From positions 3,393 through 67,392 of the forward strand of contig MGUG01000054.1 in the NCBI GenBank assembly GCA_001799845.1: a stretch of 64,000 nt of DNA. Reading direction: 5' to 3'. Under the pieces are notes generated by a model. That model worked only from the letters and a program-made list of their open reading frames with translations. It made no database searches and was not told where the DNA came from. Position numbers and translations under genes: made by a program. Origin of the DNA: Elusimicrobia bacterium GWC2_64_44. Its GTDB lineage: Bacteria; Elusimicrobiota; Elusimicrobia; Elusimicrobiales; UBA9959. Below are positions 1-8,095 of the stretch, one piece after another (position 1 is the stretch's first letter; every line of letters begins with the position of its first letter).

Positions 1-94
1 CGCACACCGTGCGCTCACTCGGCACTCGGCCTCGGCGCTACGCAAGCCTCGGCCTCGCGACGGCTTTGCTTGTCCTACCCCTGCGGTCTCCGCC
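1..94 (+). repeat. Palindromic repeat type B (cut by window edge)
   Basis: The right-hand part of a dispersed palindrome. It carries the core GCTACGCAAGCCTCGGCCTC and the right arm ending CCCCTGCGGTCTCCGCC at 94. The reverse complement of the copy at 9528-9660 has the same core and arm. The left arm lies outside the window. It is directly followed by a second palindrome at 129-343, the same pairing seen in the islands at 21.5 and 57.8 kb. Confidence 0.75.
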
Positions 95-128
95 GCTTCT
101 ATCTGTTACGGCATTGATATACAGAAAC

Positions 129-343
129 GGAGGGGTGGCAGGGGTGCTGCCCCCCGAACCCTTTGCGGAAGGGGGGCCCCGCACTGGGGATTTGAATCTG
201 TAAGTGCTGTTAAACAGGCGGAAATTATTCGGAGAAGCGGAGACGTGGGGACTGCTGATTCTAAATCCGCAGTGCGGGGGGGAAACCGACGCAAGGGTTT
301 CCATCTTCCAGGGTTCGGGGGGTAGTACCCCTGCCAGGCCCCC
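129..343 (+). repeat. Large palindromic element type D
   Basis: Arms 129-161 and 311-343 are near-perfect inverted repeats (GGCAGGGGTGCTGCCCCCCG against GGCAGGGGTACTACCCCCCG once the right arm is reversed). The two differences are G-T wobbles on the plus strand. A nested hairpin lies inside, built on GGATTTGAATC and GATTCTAAATCC. The segment GGGGGAAACCG...CGCAAGGGTTTCC resembles the interior of the type C elements at 21673 and 58043. The stretch 1-377 shows no gene. Confidence 0.7.
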
Positions 344-377
344 GAACTTGGCGGCGTGGCCCTGCCCCTCCTTTCAA

Positions 378-1127
378 TTATTTGGGGGAGGAGAGGAGGA
401 GGAGGCGGGAGAGGGAGAGGTCGGCGGCTTCGGGGGAGGCGAATTTATGGGGGGCGAGGGGGACGCTGGCGAGGAAGGCGGGGAGGAAAGAGTTATGGAC
501 GGCCCCGAAGGACGGGGTGACGAGCTTGTCCAGCAGCAGCCGGAAATTTATAAGGCTCGACGGAGAGCGGGCCGGGCCGAGCGGGGCGAAATCCAGCGCT
601 TCCGGCCTGAGCGTCAGGCGCAGGGGCCCCTCGCCGCCTATGATGTCGGCGCGGAAGAAAGTTTCCTTGGGCGCGGCGGGGACCGGAGGGAGCGGGGCGC
701 CGGCCAGGGCCGCTATTTTCGCGAACAGGCCTGGCGCAAGCGCCTGCACGGTGTCGGGGCTCGCCTCAGCGTCCCAGGCGGCCGCGGCAATAACGGTAAT
801 GGAGTCGTAAGGGATAAAAATGACGGCGCCGTGGAGTTTGGCCGAGAACCCGTTGCCTTTGAACTCCAGCTTCTCCGCCGGCATGCACATGGGCGGGGCG
901 GGGAGCTCGCCCTCGGGGACCAGCAGGGTCCCGAAACCGGCTAGCCCCGCGGCTTCGGACAGTTCGCGCGCGGCCTCCAGCGGCAGGTTGCGCCCCAGGA
1001 AGCCTGGATTGGCGCGCAGGAAGCGCTGCGCCGGATCGCGACCGGAGCCCGGGCGCCCGGCGAGGAAAGCCTCCGGCGCGAGCAGCGGCGCGAGCGGGTC
1101 TTTCAGCAGGGCGGCGTACTGTGTCAC
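378..1127 (-). CDS. Conserved-looking hypothetical protein linked to cyuA
   Basis: A 249-residue protein that I do not recognise. It is rich in Ala, Leu and Pro and has no evident signal peptide, membrane segment or metal motif. Its ATG overlaps the stop of the upstream cysteine desulfidase gene (ATGA at 1124-1127), so the two are almost certainly translationally coupled. That context suggests a role near cysteine or sulfur metabolism, but nothing in the sequence shows one. Codon use and GC match the neighbours, so it is likely a real gene. No terminator is obvious after it; a palindromic repeat follows 35 bp downstream. Confidence 0.75.
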   Translation of the reverse strand: MTQYAALLKDPLAPLLAPEAFLAGRPGSGRDPAQRFLRANPGFLGRNLPLEAARELSEAAGLAGFGTLLVPEGELPAPPMCMPAEKLEFKGNGFSAKLHGAVIFIPYDSITVIAAAAWDAEASPDTVQALAPGLFAKIAALAGAPLPPVPAAPKETFFRADIIGGEGPLRLTLRPEALDFAPLGPARSPSSLINFRLLLDKLVTPSFGAVHNSFLPAFLASVPLAPHKFASPEAADLSLSRLLLLSSPK

Positions 1128-2407
1128 GCTTTTTTATCCGACATGATGTCGAGGATGATGCGGTCCACCTTCTCCATGCCGAGGCTGGAGATGCGGGAGA
1201 TGTTCCTGATGGTGGCCTCGGCCGAGTGGCCCACGAAGCCTTCCTCTTCGGTGATGCCCTCGCCGTTGCAGGCCATCCAGGCCGCGCGGATGGCCGAATC
1301 GGCCGACGAGGCCACCTTAAGGGCGCAGCCGCTCTTGGCGCCGTCGCAGATCATGCCGCCGATGTCGCTGATGACGGTGTTTACGGCGAGCGCGGTCTTT
1401 TTTACGTCGGGGCCGGAGCGCTGCCAGACTATGGCCACGGAGGCGCCTACGCCGGCGGCCACGGCGCAGCCGCAGATGGGGGCCAGCTCGCCGGTGAAAA
1501 CCTTTATGTAGGAGTTGACCAGGTGGGAGAGCGCTATGCTTTTAAGGATGCGCCTCTCCGGGACGCCGAAGGCCTTGCCGACGAGCCACGGCACCAGCAC
1601 CGCTACCACGCCCTGGTTGCCGGACTCGCCGCTCGACATTACCGGGATCGGCGCGCCGGCCATGCGCGCGTCGGCGGCCGCCGCGGCGGTCAGCTTGGCG
1701 TTGGAAAGAATGTCGCGCTTCAGGTACCCTTTCTTTATCAGGTCCTGCACGTAATAGCCCACCTTCTTTAGCTTCAGGCCTTCGAGCGAGGCGGCGAGGT
1801 TCATTTCCACGCCCCGCTTCAGGTAGGCGAGCTCTCCCGGGGTGACCTTGGCGGCGGCGCGGAAGAGATCTTTGAAGGTGGCCTTCTTCAGGGCTTCCTT
1901 GTATGGCAGGCGCGTTTTTTTGCCCGGGCCGCCGGTCTTTACGAGGACCTTGCCGTTATGGCTGAGGAGCGCGACCTGCTTGTGGCTGCCTTCCAGCACG
2001 CAGAGCGCTTTGTCCCGGCCGGCTTTAACTTCGGCGGCGATGTAGATGCCGCGCTTCGAGTAGTCCACTTCCACGCGGGCATGGCCGCCGCGTACCAGGG
2101 CGGCGGCCTCCTTCAGCCGGGCGTAGGGCAGGCCTTTGAAAAGCTCGGCGCCCAGCTCAGGCTTGCGGGTGACGGCGCCCACCGCGGCGGCGAGCAGGTT
2201 TCCCTTCTGGCCGCTGGTGTTCGGGATGGCGACGGCCAGGCCGTTCTTGTAGGTGCCGGGGTCCGTCCTGATGACCACCGAGGTAGTGCGGCCTTTCAGG
2301 AGCTTCGCGGCCGTGGCGGCGGCGAAAGCGACGGCGACGGGCTCGGTGCAGCCCATCGCGGGGTAGACTTCGTGCTTGAGCACTTCGGAGAGGAGGTTTT
2401 TTATCAT
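1124..2407 (-). CDS. cyuA: L-cysteine desulfidase (CyuA/YhaM, UPF0597 family)
   Basis: A 427-residue protein of the serine dehydratase-alpha-like UPF0597 family. Members degrade L-cysteine to pyruvate, sulfide and ammonia using a [4Fe-4S] cluster. The family hallmark GCTEPVA is at residues 19-25 with Cys20. Further cysteines that could ligate the cluster occur in ICGCAVAAG (about 310) and MICDGAKSGC (about 353-362). The internal SSGESGNQG segment is also typical. The start ATG at 2407 is preceded by AGGACAT as a ribosome site. It heads a two-gene unit with the 249-residue unknown. A 221-bp palindrome lies directly upstream and may separate it from the MFS gene. Cysteine degradation fits an anaerobic amino-acid-fermenting life. 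Confidence 0.88.
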   Translation of the reverse strand: MIKNLLSEVLKHEVYPAMGCTEPVAVAFAAATAAKLLKGRTTSVVIRTDPGTYKNGLAVAIPNTSGQKGNLLAAAVGAVTRKPELGAELFKGLPYARLKEAAALVRGGHARVEVDYSKRGIYIAAEVKAGRDKALCVLEGSHKQVALLSHNGKVLVKTGGPGKKTRLPYKEALKKATFKDLFRAAAKVTPGELAYLKRGVEMNLAASLEGLKLKKVGYYVQDLIKKGYLKRDILSNAKLTAAAAADARMAGAPIPVMSSGESGNQGVVAVLVPWLVGKAFGVPERRILKSIALSHLVNSYIKVFTGELAPICGCAVAAGVGASVAIVWQRSGPDVKKTALAVNTVISDIGGMICDGAKSGCALKVASSADSAIRAAWMACNGEGITEEEGFVGHSAEATIRNISRISSLGMEKVDRIILDIMSDKKA

Positions 2408-2425
2408 ATGTCCTGTTAGACTATT

Positions 2426-2646
2426 CCGGGTCCTGGCCGCCCGCCCGTTCGCTCATAAGCGGGCGCGGCAGAAGAGGGCCTGCGGTCCTCCGCCGGCAAA
2501 GAACGAAGACCTGTCGCTGCGCTCCATCCGCTCGGCACACAGTGCCTCGCTCAAACATTCTTTGCCGCCGCCCTAATGATAGGCGGTCCGCTACGGACCT
2601 TGGCCCTGCGCCCTAAAATCGCTCACGGGCGGGCGGCCAGGACCGG
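2426..2646. repeat. Palindromic element type E with nested hairpin
   Basis: The ends 2426-2447 and 2626-2646 are inverted repeats of 21-22 bp with one extra G (TCCTGGCCGCCCGCCCG pairs with CGGGCGGGCGGCCAGGA). Inside, GGCAAAGAA and TTCTTTGCC form a second inverted pair. Between them lies a module (TGTCGCTGCGCTCCA, then CACACAGTGCCTCGC) that closely matches the insertion found in the type A copy at 57847-58007. It fills the 264 bp between two genes, and no coding region is evident in it. Confidence 0.72.
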
Positions 2647-2671
2647 AGATCCCAGTACTAGACTACAATTT

Positions 2672-3868
2672 TTAAAAGGCCAATTGCTTCTTTCTCGCCC
2701 AGACGGCTAGGGCCAGGCCGGAGATCAGGGCGCCCGCCGCTCCGACGAGGAAAGGCGCGGAAGGGGAAACGCGGTCCCACAGGAAGCCGGCCAGGGCGCT
2801 CGCGGCGAAGGTGAGGAAGCCGAGCGTGCCCTGGAAATAGCCCATGGCGCTGGCGCGGTTGGCGGGCCCGCTGAGGTGGGCGACCACGGCCTTGGCTATG
2901 CCCTCGTTGAAGGCGCCGTAGAAGCCGTAGAGGGCGAACAGCGGCCAGATCATCCAGGGCCGGTCCGCGGCGGCGAAGCCCAGGTAGACGGCGGCGAAGA
3001 CCGCGAAGCCGAAGGCCATGGTCTTCACTTTCCCGAGCTTGTCCGAAAGCCACCCGGCGGGAGAAGCCAGCAGCGCGTAGACCAGGTTGTAGCCGGTATA
3101 GGCCAGGATCACCTGCGTCAGCGTGAAGCCCAGGTCTTTCGCCTTCATGATCAGGAACACGTCGCTGGAATTGCCCAGGGCGAAGACGGCGTACAGCGCG
3201 ACGAAGGTCTTGAAGTCGGAGCTGACGGGCTCTACGGGGGGAGCGGCCTGGCCGGCGGCGGCGGGGCGGCCGCCGGTCTCTTTTACCAGCCAGACGAGCA
3301 CGCCGACGCCGAGCAGCGCCGGCACGAAGGCGGCCAGGAAGATGAGGCGGTAATCCGGCTTCTCCGCGCCCATGAAGTGTATCATCGCCAGCGCCGCCAG
3401 CGGGCCCAGCGCGGCGCCGAGGGTGTCCATGGCGCGGTGGAAGCCGAAAGCCTTGCCCCAGTGCTCTTTCTCCACGGAGCCGGCTATCAGCGCGTCGCGC
3501 GCCGAGGTGCGCAGGCCTTTGCCCACGCGGTCGATGAAGCGGGAGAACAGCACGAAGTGCCAGGTCGCCGCCAGCGCCAGCAGCGGCTTGGCGATGGCTG
3601 AGAGGGAATAGCCGGCCACGACGAAAGGCTTGCGGCGGCCGTACTTGTCCGAGAGCCTGCCGCCGATGATCTTTACGAAGCTGGCTGTGGCTTCCGCCAC
3701 GCCCTCTATCAGGCCCACTACCTGCATGGGGGCGCCCAGCACCGAGGTCAGGAAGACCGGCACTATGGGGTAGAGCATCTCGCTGGAGATGTCGGTGAGC
3801 CCGCTGACCACGCCGAGAAAAGTGACGTTGCGGTTCAGCCCCGCTTTCATGTCTTTGAAGAAAGTCAT
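2672..3868 (-). CDS. MFS transporter
   Basis: A 398-residue major facilitator superfamily permease with about 12 hydrophobic segments. The N-terminal GLTDISSEMLYPIVPVFL and the loop GRLSDKYGRRKPFV (an A-type motif between TM2 and TM3) are typical of the superfamily. A second copy of the loop occurs in GWLSDKLGKVKT after the central loop. The substrate cannot be told from sequence. The gene lies 12 bp downstream of feoB, so it may belong to the same transcript and could export metal chelates or drugs. That is only inferred from context. Confidence 0.85.
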   Translation of the reverse strand: MTFFKDMKAGLNRNVTFLGVVSGLTDISSEMLYPIVPVFLTSVLGAPMQVVGLIEGVAEATASFVKIIGGRLSDKYGRRKPFVVAGYSLSAIAKPLLALAATWHFVLFSRFIDRVGKGLRTSARDALIAGSVEKEHWGKAFGFHRAMDTLGAALGPLAALAMIHFMGAEKPDYRLIFLAAFVPALLGVGVLVWLVKETGGRPAAAGQAAPPVEPVSSDFKTFVALYAVFALGNSSDVFLIMKAKDLGFTLTQVILAYTGYNLVYALLASPAGWLSDKLGKVKTMAFGFAVFAAVYLGFAAADRPWMIWPLFALYGFYGAFNEGIAKAVVAHLSGPANRASAMGYFQGTLGFLTFAASALAGFLWDRVSPSAPFLVGAAGALISGLALAVWARKKQLAF

Positions 3869-3880
3869 CAGGATATCATT

Positions 3881-5848
3881 CTAGAAAAGTTTCGAGATGA
3901 AATTCAGGCCGGACGCGAACAGCAGCGCGGCGGCGAAGTTGATGGCGAAGACCTTGGCCGCGTCCCTGGCGCCCAGCTCGCGCACGGTCACCATGAAGCT
4001 GCCCAGGCAGGGCAGGTAGAGGCTCAGGAACACGCTGGCCACCACTATGGCGCCGGGCGTCAGCGCGAAGGGCGTGAGCATGGCGATGGAGATATCCTTG
4101 CGCAGGAAGCCCAGCGTCATCACCGAGACGGTCTCCGCCGGCAGGCCCAGCAGGCCGGTCACGGCCGGTTCGAAGAAGGCGGCGAGGCCCTGGAGGACGC
4201 CGCCCATCTCCATAAGGTTCACTACGAGCACGCCGAGGATTATCATCGGCACGGCCTCAAGCAGGAAATCCTTGAGCCGGAAATAGACTTTCTTCGCGAG
4301 GATCGGCGCGCAGGGCGTCTGGTAGGGGGGGATCTCCAGGAACAGCTCCGGCGTCTCCCCTTTCAGCAGCCGGCTCAGCAGCAGCGAGCTGGCTATGCCG
4401 GCGGCGGCGATGGCGGCGAAGACGGCGAGCGTGTAGTGGATGGGGAACGGCGCGAGCAGGCTCAGGATCATCGCCGTCTGCGGCATGCAGGGCGCCAGGC
4501 CCAGCGTCAGCGCGGCGGCGATCACGCGCTCGCGGGGCGTCTCCAGGACGCGCGTGGCGAGGATGGCCGGCACCTTGCAGCCCAGGCCCAGCATCAGCGG
4601 TATGGTGCCGTAGCCGTGCAACCCCACCTTGTGCATGGAGCTGTCTAGCATGACGGCGAGGCGCGGCAGGTAGCCGATGTCCTCCATCAGGCCGAGCGCC
4701 GCGTAGAAGGCGACGATGTAGGGCAGCACCGTGACGAAGGGTATATAGAGCCCCGTGGTCAGCAGGCCGAAGGACTGCATGGGCTCGGGCGTAACGCCCA
4801 GCAGCAGGGTCTTGATAAAGCCCCCGTCGGCCAGGCCGGATAGCGCACCTTTGGCCAGCGGCAGCCACGCCTGGTTGAAAAGCGGGTCCAGGGCGTGGTT
4901 GATCAGGCCTTCGCCGGTGAAGCGGATGGCCCAGAACACGGCCACCATGACGGCCGCGGCGAAAGGCAGGCCGGTGGAGGGGCGGGAGGTGATGTCCTCG
5001 AGTTTCTCCAGCAGCGTGGCGTGCTTGTGGGTGATCTTCTGGCAGCCGGCGGAGATGCGGCCTATCAGCGCCCATTTCTCGTCGGGGTCGGCGGGCAGGC
5101 AGGCGGGCGCGGGCAGGCGGCCGGCGTTGAAGTCCTCCACTGCGGCCTTCAGGCCGGAGAGCCCTTCGCCGGTGGTGGCCACGAACGGGACCACGCGCGC
5201 GCCCAGGTGGCGGCCCAGTTCGTCGGCGTCTATCTGCACGCCGCGGCGGCGGGCGATGTCCCACTTGTTGAGCAGTACTATCAGCGGCGAGCAGAGCGAG
5301 GCCAGCTCCAGGGTGTAGAACAGGTTGCGCTCCAGGTTGGTGGCGTCGACGACGTTGAGGATCAGCGCTTTGTCGGGGTCGGCCAGGAGGTCGCGGGCCA
5401 CCTCCTCGGCCTTGTTGGTGGCGGCGTGGCTGTAGGCGCCGGGTACGTCCACCACGGAAAAGCGTTCGCCAGCGAGGACGGTGTGGCCGGCGGTATACTC
5501 CACGGTGGTGCCGGGGTAGTTGGAGGAGATCACCTCCAGGCCGGTCAGGCGCGAGAAGACCACGCTCTTGCCGACGTTGGGGTTGCCAGCGAGCAGGATG
5601 CGGCGGGACTTTACCTTGACCGACACTTTCGCGGCCATGCCGCGGCCCAGGGCGACGCGGGTCCCCATGACTTCCACTACTACGGGGCCGCCGGAATGCT
5701 CCGAGGAGCGCTTGATTATGCGGCGCCCGGTATAGAGACCCATGGCCTTGAGCTTGCCGGCGAACTCGTTGCCGCCTTCGACCGCAAGTATATAGCCCGC
5801 CTCGTTCTCCCGCATCGAGGCCAGCGTGAGCGCGGGGGCGGGCTTCAT
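3881..5848 (-). CDS. feoB: Ferrous iron transporter, FeoA-FeoB fusion
   Basis: A 655-residue Fe(II) uptake protein. Residues 1-80 are a FeoA-type SH3-like domain (MKAMGLYTGRRI-like core). They are fused to the FeoB G domain, with G1 GNPNVGKS at 88-95, G2 YPGTTVEY, G3 DVPGAYS and G4 NKWD. The membrane core follows with the Gate motifs, including the GYGTIPLMLGLGCKVPAI region and the second gate region near GLAPCMPQ. FeoA is normally a separate 75-residue protein in the same operon; here no separate feoA is seen. The start overlaps the stop of the DtxR regulator (5845-5848), so regulator and transporter are co-transcribed from the promoter at about 6315-6344. Confidence 0.95.
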   Translation of the reverse strand: MKPAPALTLASMRENEAGYILAVEGGNEFAGKLKAMGLYTGRRIIKRSSEHSGGPVVVEVMGTRVALGRGMAAKVSVKVKSRRILLAGNPNVGKSVVFSRLTGLEVISSNYPGTTVEYTAGHTVLAGERFSVVDVPGAYSHAATNKAEEVARDLLADPDKALILNVVDATNLERNLFYTLELASLCSPLIVLLNKWDIARRRGVQIDADELGRHLGARVVPFVATTGEGLSGLKAAVEDFNAGRLPAPACLPADPDEKWALIGRISAGCQKITHKHATLLEKLEDITSRPSTGLPFAAAVMVAVFWAIRFTGEGLINHALDPLFNQAWLPLAKGALSGLADGGFIKTLLLGVTPEPMQSFGLLTTGLYIPFVTVLPYIVAFYAALGLMEDIGYLPRLAVMLDSSMHKVGLHGYGTIPLMLGLGCKVPAILATRVLETPRERVIAAALTLGLAPCMPQTAMILSLLAPFPIHYTLAVFAAIAAAGIASSLLLSRLLKGETPELFLEIPPYQTPCAPILAKKVYFRLKDFLLEAVPMIILGVLVVNLMEMGGVLQGLAAFFEPAVTGLLGLPAETVSVMTLGFLRKDISIAMLTPFALTPGAIVVASVFLSLYLPCLGSFMVTVRELGARDAAKVFAINFAAALLFASGLNFISKLF

Positions 5849-6279
5849 GGGCGCCTCCCGGCGGCGGCCCTGGCGGCGCTCAGCACGGCGCGGCGGGCGG
5901 GGTTCTTCAGGAAGGCCGCCAGCGCGCCAACGCGGCGCAGCGCCTCCTGGCTGAGGGCGTGTTCGGCGCGGCAGGCGTCGCGCTCGGCGTCTGCCGCCGG
6001 CATCCCAAGCACGGCGACCATGAAATCCTTGAGCAGCGAGTGCCGGCCGGTGATCTCGGCGCCGGCCCGCAGGCCGGCCGGGGTCAGCCGGATATAGCCG
6101 TAGGGCTCCTGCTGCAGCAGGCCGCGGGCGGCGAGGGCCTTCACGCCGGCGCTGACCGAGGGTTTGGAGACCTTGAGCAGCCGGCTGACCGCGCTGGCCC
6201 TGGCGAAGCCGTCCTTGAGGCTCAGGGCGTAGACCGACTCGAGGTAATCTTCAAGGCTGGAGGAAAGGTTTTTCGGCAT
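5845..6279 (-). CDS. DtxR/MntR-family metal-dependent repressor
   Basis: A 144-residue regulator. The N-terminal winged helix (SLEDYLESVYAL, then ASAVSRLLKVSKPSVSAGVKAL as the recognition helix, then GYIRLTPAG as the wing) is followed by a short dimerisation and metal-binding region with EHALSQEALRR, typical of DtxR/MntR/IdeR proteins. It lacks the C-terminal SH3-like domain of full-length DtxR, so it is closer in size to MntR. It overlaps feoB by 4 nt and probably represses its own operon when Fe(II) or Mn(II) is plentiful. Inverted repeats directly in front of its start are probable operators. Confidence 0.9.
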   Translation of the reverse strand: MPKNLSSSLEDYLESVYALSLKDGFARASAVSRLLKVSKPSVSAGVKALAARGLLQQEPYGYIRLTPAGLRAGAEITGRHSLLKDFMVAVLGMPAADAERDACRAEHALSQEALRRVGALAAFLKNPARRAVLSAARAAAGRRP

Positions 6280-6290
6280 ATGTTATCAGA

Positions 6291-6344
6291 GGCTAATAAA
6301 GTTAGCCTGGACTAACTATATCATAAAGCGCGGCCGGCCGGCAA
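6291..6344 (-). promoter_or_regulatory. DtxR-type operator and promoter of the feo operon
   Basis: Two overlapping inverted repeats sit 11 bp before the regulator start: GGCTAATAAAGTTAGCC (6291-6307, perfect 6-bp arms) and GTTAGCCTGGACTAAC (6301-6316, perfect 5-bp arms). The TTAGCC half-site resembles those of known DtxR operators. On the minus strand a candidate -35 TTGCCG (6339-6344) and -10 TATAGT (6315-6320) have an 18-nt spacer. The repeats overlap the edge of the -10 and would block polymerase. Autoregulation is inferred. Confidence 0.65.
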
Positions 6345-6355
6345 CTGCCTGGCAA

Positions 6356-6382
6356 TAAAAAACGGGGCCGCCGCGGCCCCGG
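6356..6382 (-). terminator. Rho-independent terminator after the 62-aa gene
   Basis: On the minus strand a GC-rich hairpin (CGGGGCCGC/GCGGCCCCG) is followed by TTTTTTATTG. It lies just downstream of the stop at 6401 and ends the rluE-dehydrogenase-small protein operon before the feo promoter. Confidence 0.75.
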
Positions 6383-6400
6383 GTCCGGCGCGGGTCTTTA

Positions 6401-6589
6401 CTAGCCGCAGCCGCCGGTGAAGCAGGGCAGGCTCATAACGGTCGGGAACTGCTGGATTATCAGGTAAACGGCCCCGGCGCACGAGGCGGCGAGGAGGAGG
6501 GCGGCGAGCAAGCCCAGCACCCGGTGCTTTCTGCCGAAATCCAGGCAGCCTTGCAGCAGGGCGGCGGTCAGTTTGCGCAGTTCTTTCAT
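6401..6589 (-). CDS. Small single-pass membrane protein
   Basis: A 62-residue protein. A basic N-terminal half ([21 protein letters not shown]) precedes one hydrophobic span at about residues 23-45 and a short tail ending in PCFTGGCG with two cysteines. Its ATG overlaps the stop of the dehydrogenase gene (ATGA at 6586-6589) and a strong terminator follows, which supports it being translated. Function unknown. The two tail cysteines might bind metal or form a disulfide outside the membrane. Confidence 0.65.
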   Translation of the reverse strand: MKELRKLTAALLQGCLDFGRKHRVLGLLAALLLAASCAGAVYLIIQQFPTVMSLPCFTGGCG

Positions 6590-7482
6590 TCTTTCCTCGC
6601 TCCCAGGGGTTCTTCCAGGTTGGCCAGGACCACGCTCAGGTCCTTGTCTCCGTAGCCGCTATTATACGATTTCGCCATAAGTCTTTCCACCGCTGCGGTG
6701 ACCGGCAGGTCCAGACTGCTCTTGGCGGCCTCGGCCAGCATGAAGCGGGCGTCCTTGAGCATGTGCTTCAGCGGGAAGGCCGGTGGGTATTCGCGCTTCA
6801 GGATGTTCTCCTTCTTCAGGTTGAAATAGCCGCAGTTCAGGGCCGGGTTATGTCCCAGCGCTTCGAAAATGAGGGCCGGGTCCAGGCCCTGCGCGCGGCC
6901 CAGGGCCGCGGCCTCGGCGAGGGCGGTGGTCAGTTGGGCCACTATCAGGTTGAGGCAGAGTTTCAGCGCCGTGCCGGCGGGAGCGGGTCCTGCGTAGACT
7001 GTCTCCCGGCCCATGGCTTTAAGCACCGGAGCGTACCTGTCTACGGCCGCGCGCTCGCCGCCGGCCAGGATCACCAACTGCGCGCCCTCGGCGGCGCCCT
7101 TTGAGCCGGAGACCGGGCAGTCCAGGAAGGTCACGCCGGCGGTGAAACATTTTTTCGCGAGGGCGAGGGTGTAATCCGGGGATACCGTGCTCATGTTCAG
7201 CAGCGCGTTGCCGCCGGCGAAGGCCGAGGCCACGCCTTCTGGGCCTTCCATAACCGCGTCCATGGCGGCCGGGTCGGCGACCATCGTGATGACCAGGTCG
7301 CACATTTTCGCCAGCGCGCGCGGCGTGGCGGCGACCTGGCAGCCCAGGTCTGCGAACTCAATGGTGCGGGTGCGGGTACGGTTGTAGACCGAAACCTTGA
7401 AGCCCGCCTTGTGCAGATTCAGCGCCATCGCCCGGCCCATTATGCCGAGCCCTATGAAACCTATCCGCGGGGGAATGCTCAT
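6586..7482 (-). CDS. NAD(P)-dependent beta-hydroxyacid dehydrogenase
   Basis: A 298-residue protein of the 3-hydroxyisobutyrate dehydrogenase/glyoxylate-succinic semialdehyde reductase family. The Rossmann motif GLGIMG is at residues 11-16, the substrate-binding signature [13 protein letters not shown] near 120, and GTALKLCLN contains the catalytic Lys. The best start is the ATG at 7482. It forms an ATGA overlap with rluE, and the upstream extension would run into that gene. It could act on 3-hydroxyisobutyrate, glyoxylate or succinic semialdehyde; sequence alone does not decide. It is the middle gene of a three-gene unit. Confidence 0.88.
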   Translation of the reverse strand: MSIPPRIGFIGLGIMGRAMALNLHKAGFKVSVYNRTRTRTIEFADLGCQVAATPRALAKMCDLVITMVADPAAMDAVMEGPEGVASAFAGGNALLNMSTVSPDYTLALAKKCFTAGVTFLDCPVSGSKGAAEGAQLVILAGGERAAVDRYAPVLKAMGRETVYAGPAPAGTALKLCLNLIVAQLTTALAEAAALGRAQGLDPALIFEALGHNPALNCGYFNLKKENILKREYPPAFPLKHMLKDARFMLAEAAKSSLDLPVTAAVERLMAKSYNSGYGDKDLSVVLANLEEPLGARKE

Positions 7483-8045
7483 GGTAAACCTCTCAGCCTG
7501 GATATTTCGGCCGCCTTCAGCTCGCGCCACTCGCCGGGCTCGAGCCCGTCGGCGGTGAGCGGGCCTACCGCGCGGCGCAGCAGCCGCAGGACCGGGAAGC
7601 CGACGGCGGCCAGCATGCGCCTGACCTGCCGGTTGCGGCCTTCTTTCAGGATTATCTCGGCCCAGGAGGTGGGCACGGTCTTGCGGAACCGGACCGGCGG
7701 CACCCGCGGCGGCAGGCCCGGGTCGGGCAGCAGCTTTGCGCCGCAGGGCAGGGTGGGCCCGTCGTTGAGCGTCAGCCCGGCGCGCAGGAGGGCCAGGGCC
7801 TCTTCGGTCAGCTCCCGCTCCACCTGGGCCCAGTAGGTCTTGGGCAGCTTGTGGCGGGGGTCGGCTATGCGGGCCTGCAGGGCGCCGTCCGAGGTCAAGA
7901 GCAGCAGGCCTTCGCTGTCGTGGTCCAGACGGCCGGCGGGGTAGACGCCCTTCGGGAAGCCGAACTCCGCCAGCGAAGGGTGGCCGTGCTCGGGCGTGAA
8001 CTGCGAGAGCACGCCGTAAGGCTTGTTGAAAATTATCGTCGGCAT
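7479..8045 (-). CDS. rluE: 23S rRNA pseudouridine synthase, RluE-like
   Basis: A 188-residue RsuA/RluE-family enzyme that isomerises uridine in rRNA; RluE modifies U2457 of 23S rRNA. Seen directly: the N-terminal [14 protein letters not shown], the catalytic motif [14 protein letters not shown] with the nucleophilic Asp, and the C-terminal [10 protein letters not shown]. There is no S4 domain, as expected for RluE rather than RsuA or RluB. It is first in the operon with the dehydrogenase and the 62-residue protein, and is divergent from rnd with a 50-bp shared upstream region. Confidence 0.88.
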   Translation of the reverse strand: MPTIIFNKPYGVLSQFTPEHGHPSLAEFGFPKGVYPAGRLDHDSEGLLLLTSDGALQARIADPRHKLPKTYWAQVERELTEEALALLRAGLTLNDGPTLPCGAKLLPDPGLPPRVPPVRFRKTVPTSWAEIILKEGRNRQVRRMLAAVGFPVLRLLRRAVGPLTADGLEPGEWRELKAAEISRLRGLP

Positions 8046-8084
8046 AATTCGCCGGGCTCCACCTGGGGCCCCCCTAAATGTTAT

Positions 8085-8090
8085 TATATT
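8085..8090 (+). promoter_or_regulatory. -10 hexamer of leaderless rnd
   Basis: TATATT lies five nt before the ATG at 8096 and no Shine-Dalgarno sequence is present. Transcription would begin at or next to the start codon. Confidence 0.5.
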
Positions 8091-8095
8091 TTAAC

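Noticed and set aside
129-343. A tRNA-like sequence around GGATTTGAATC
   Set aside because: No cloverleaf with a proper acceptor stem, anticodon loop or T-arm GTTCRA can be drawn; the signal is a nested hairpin.
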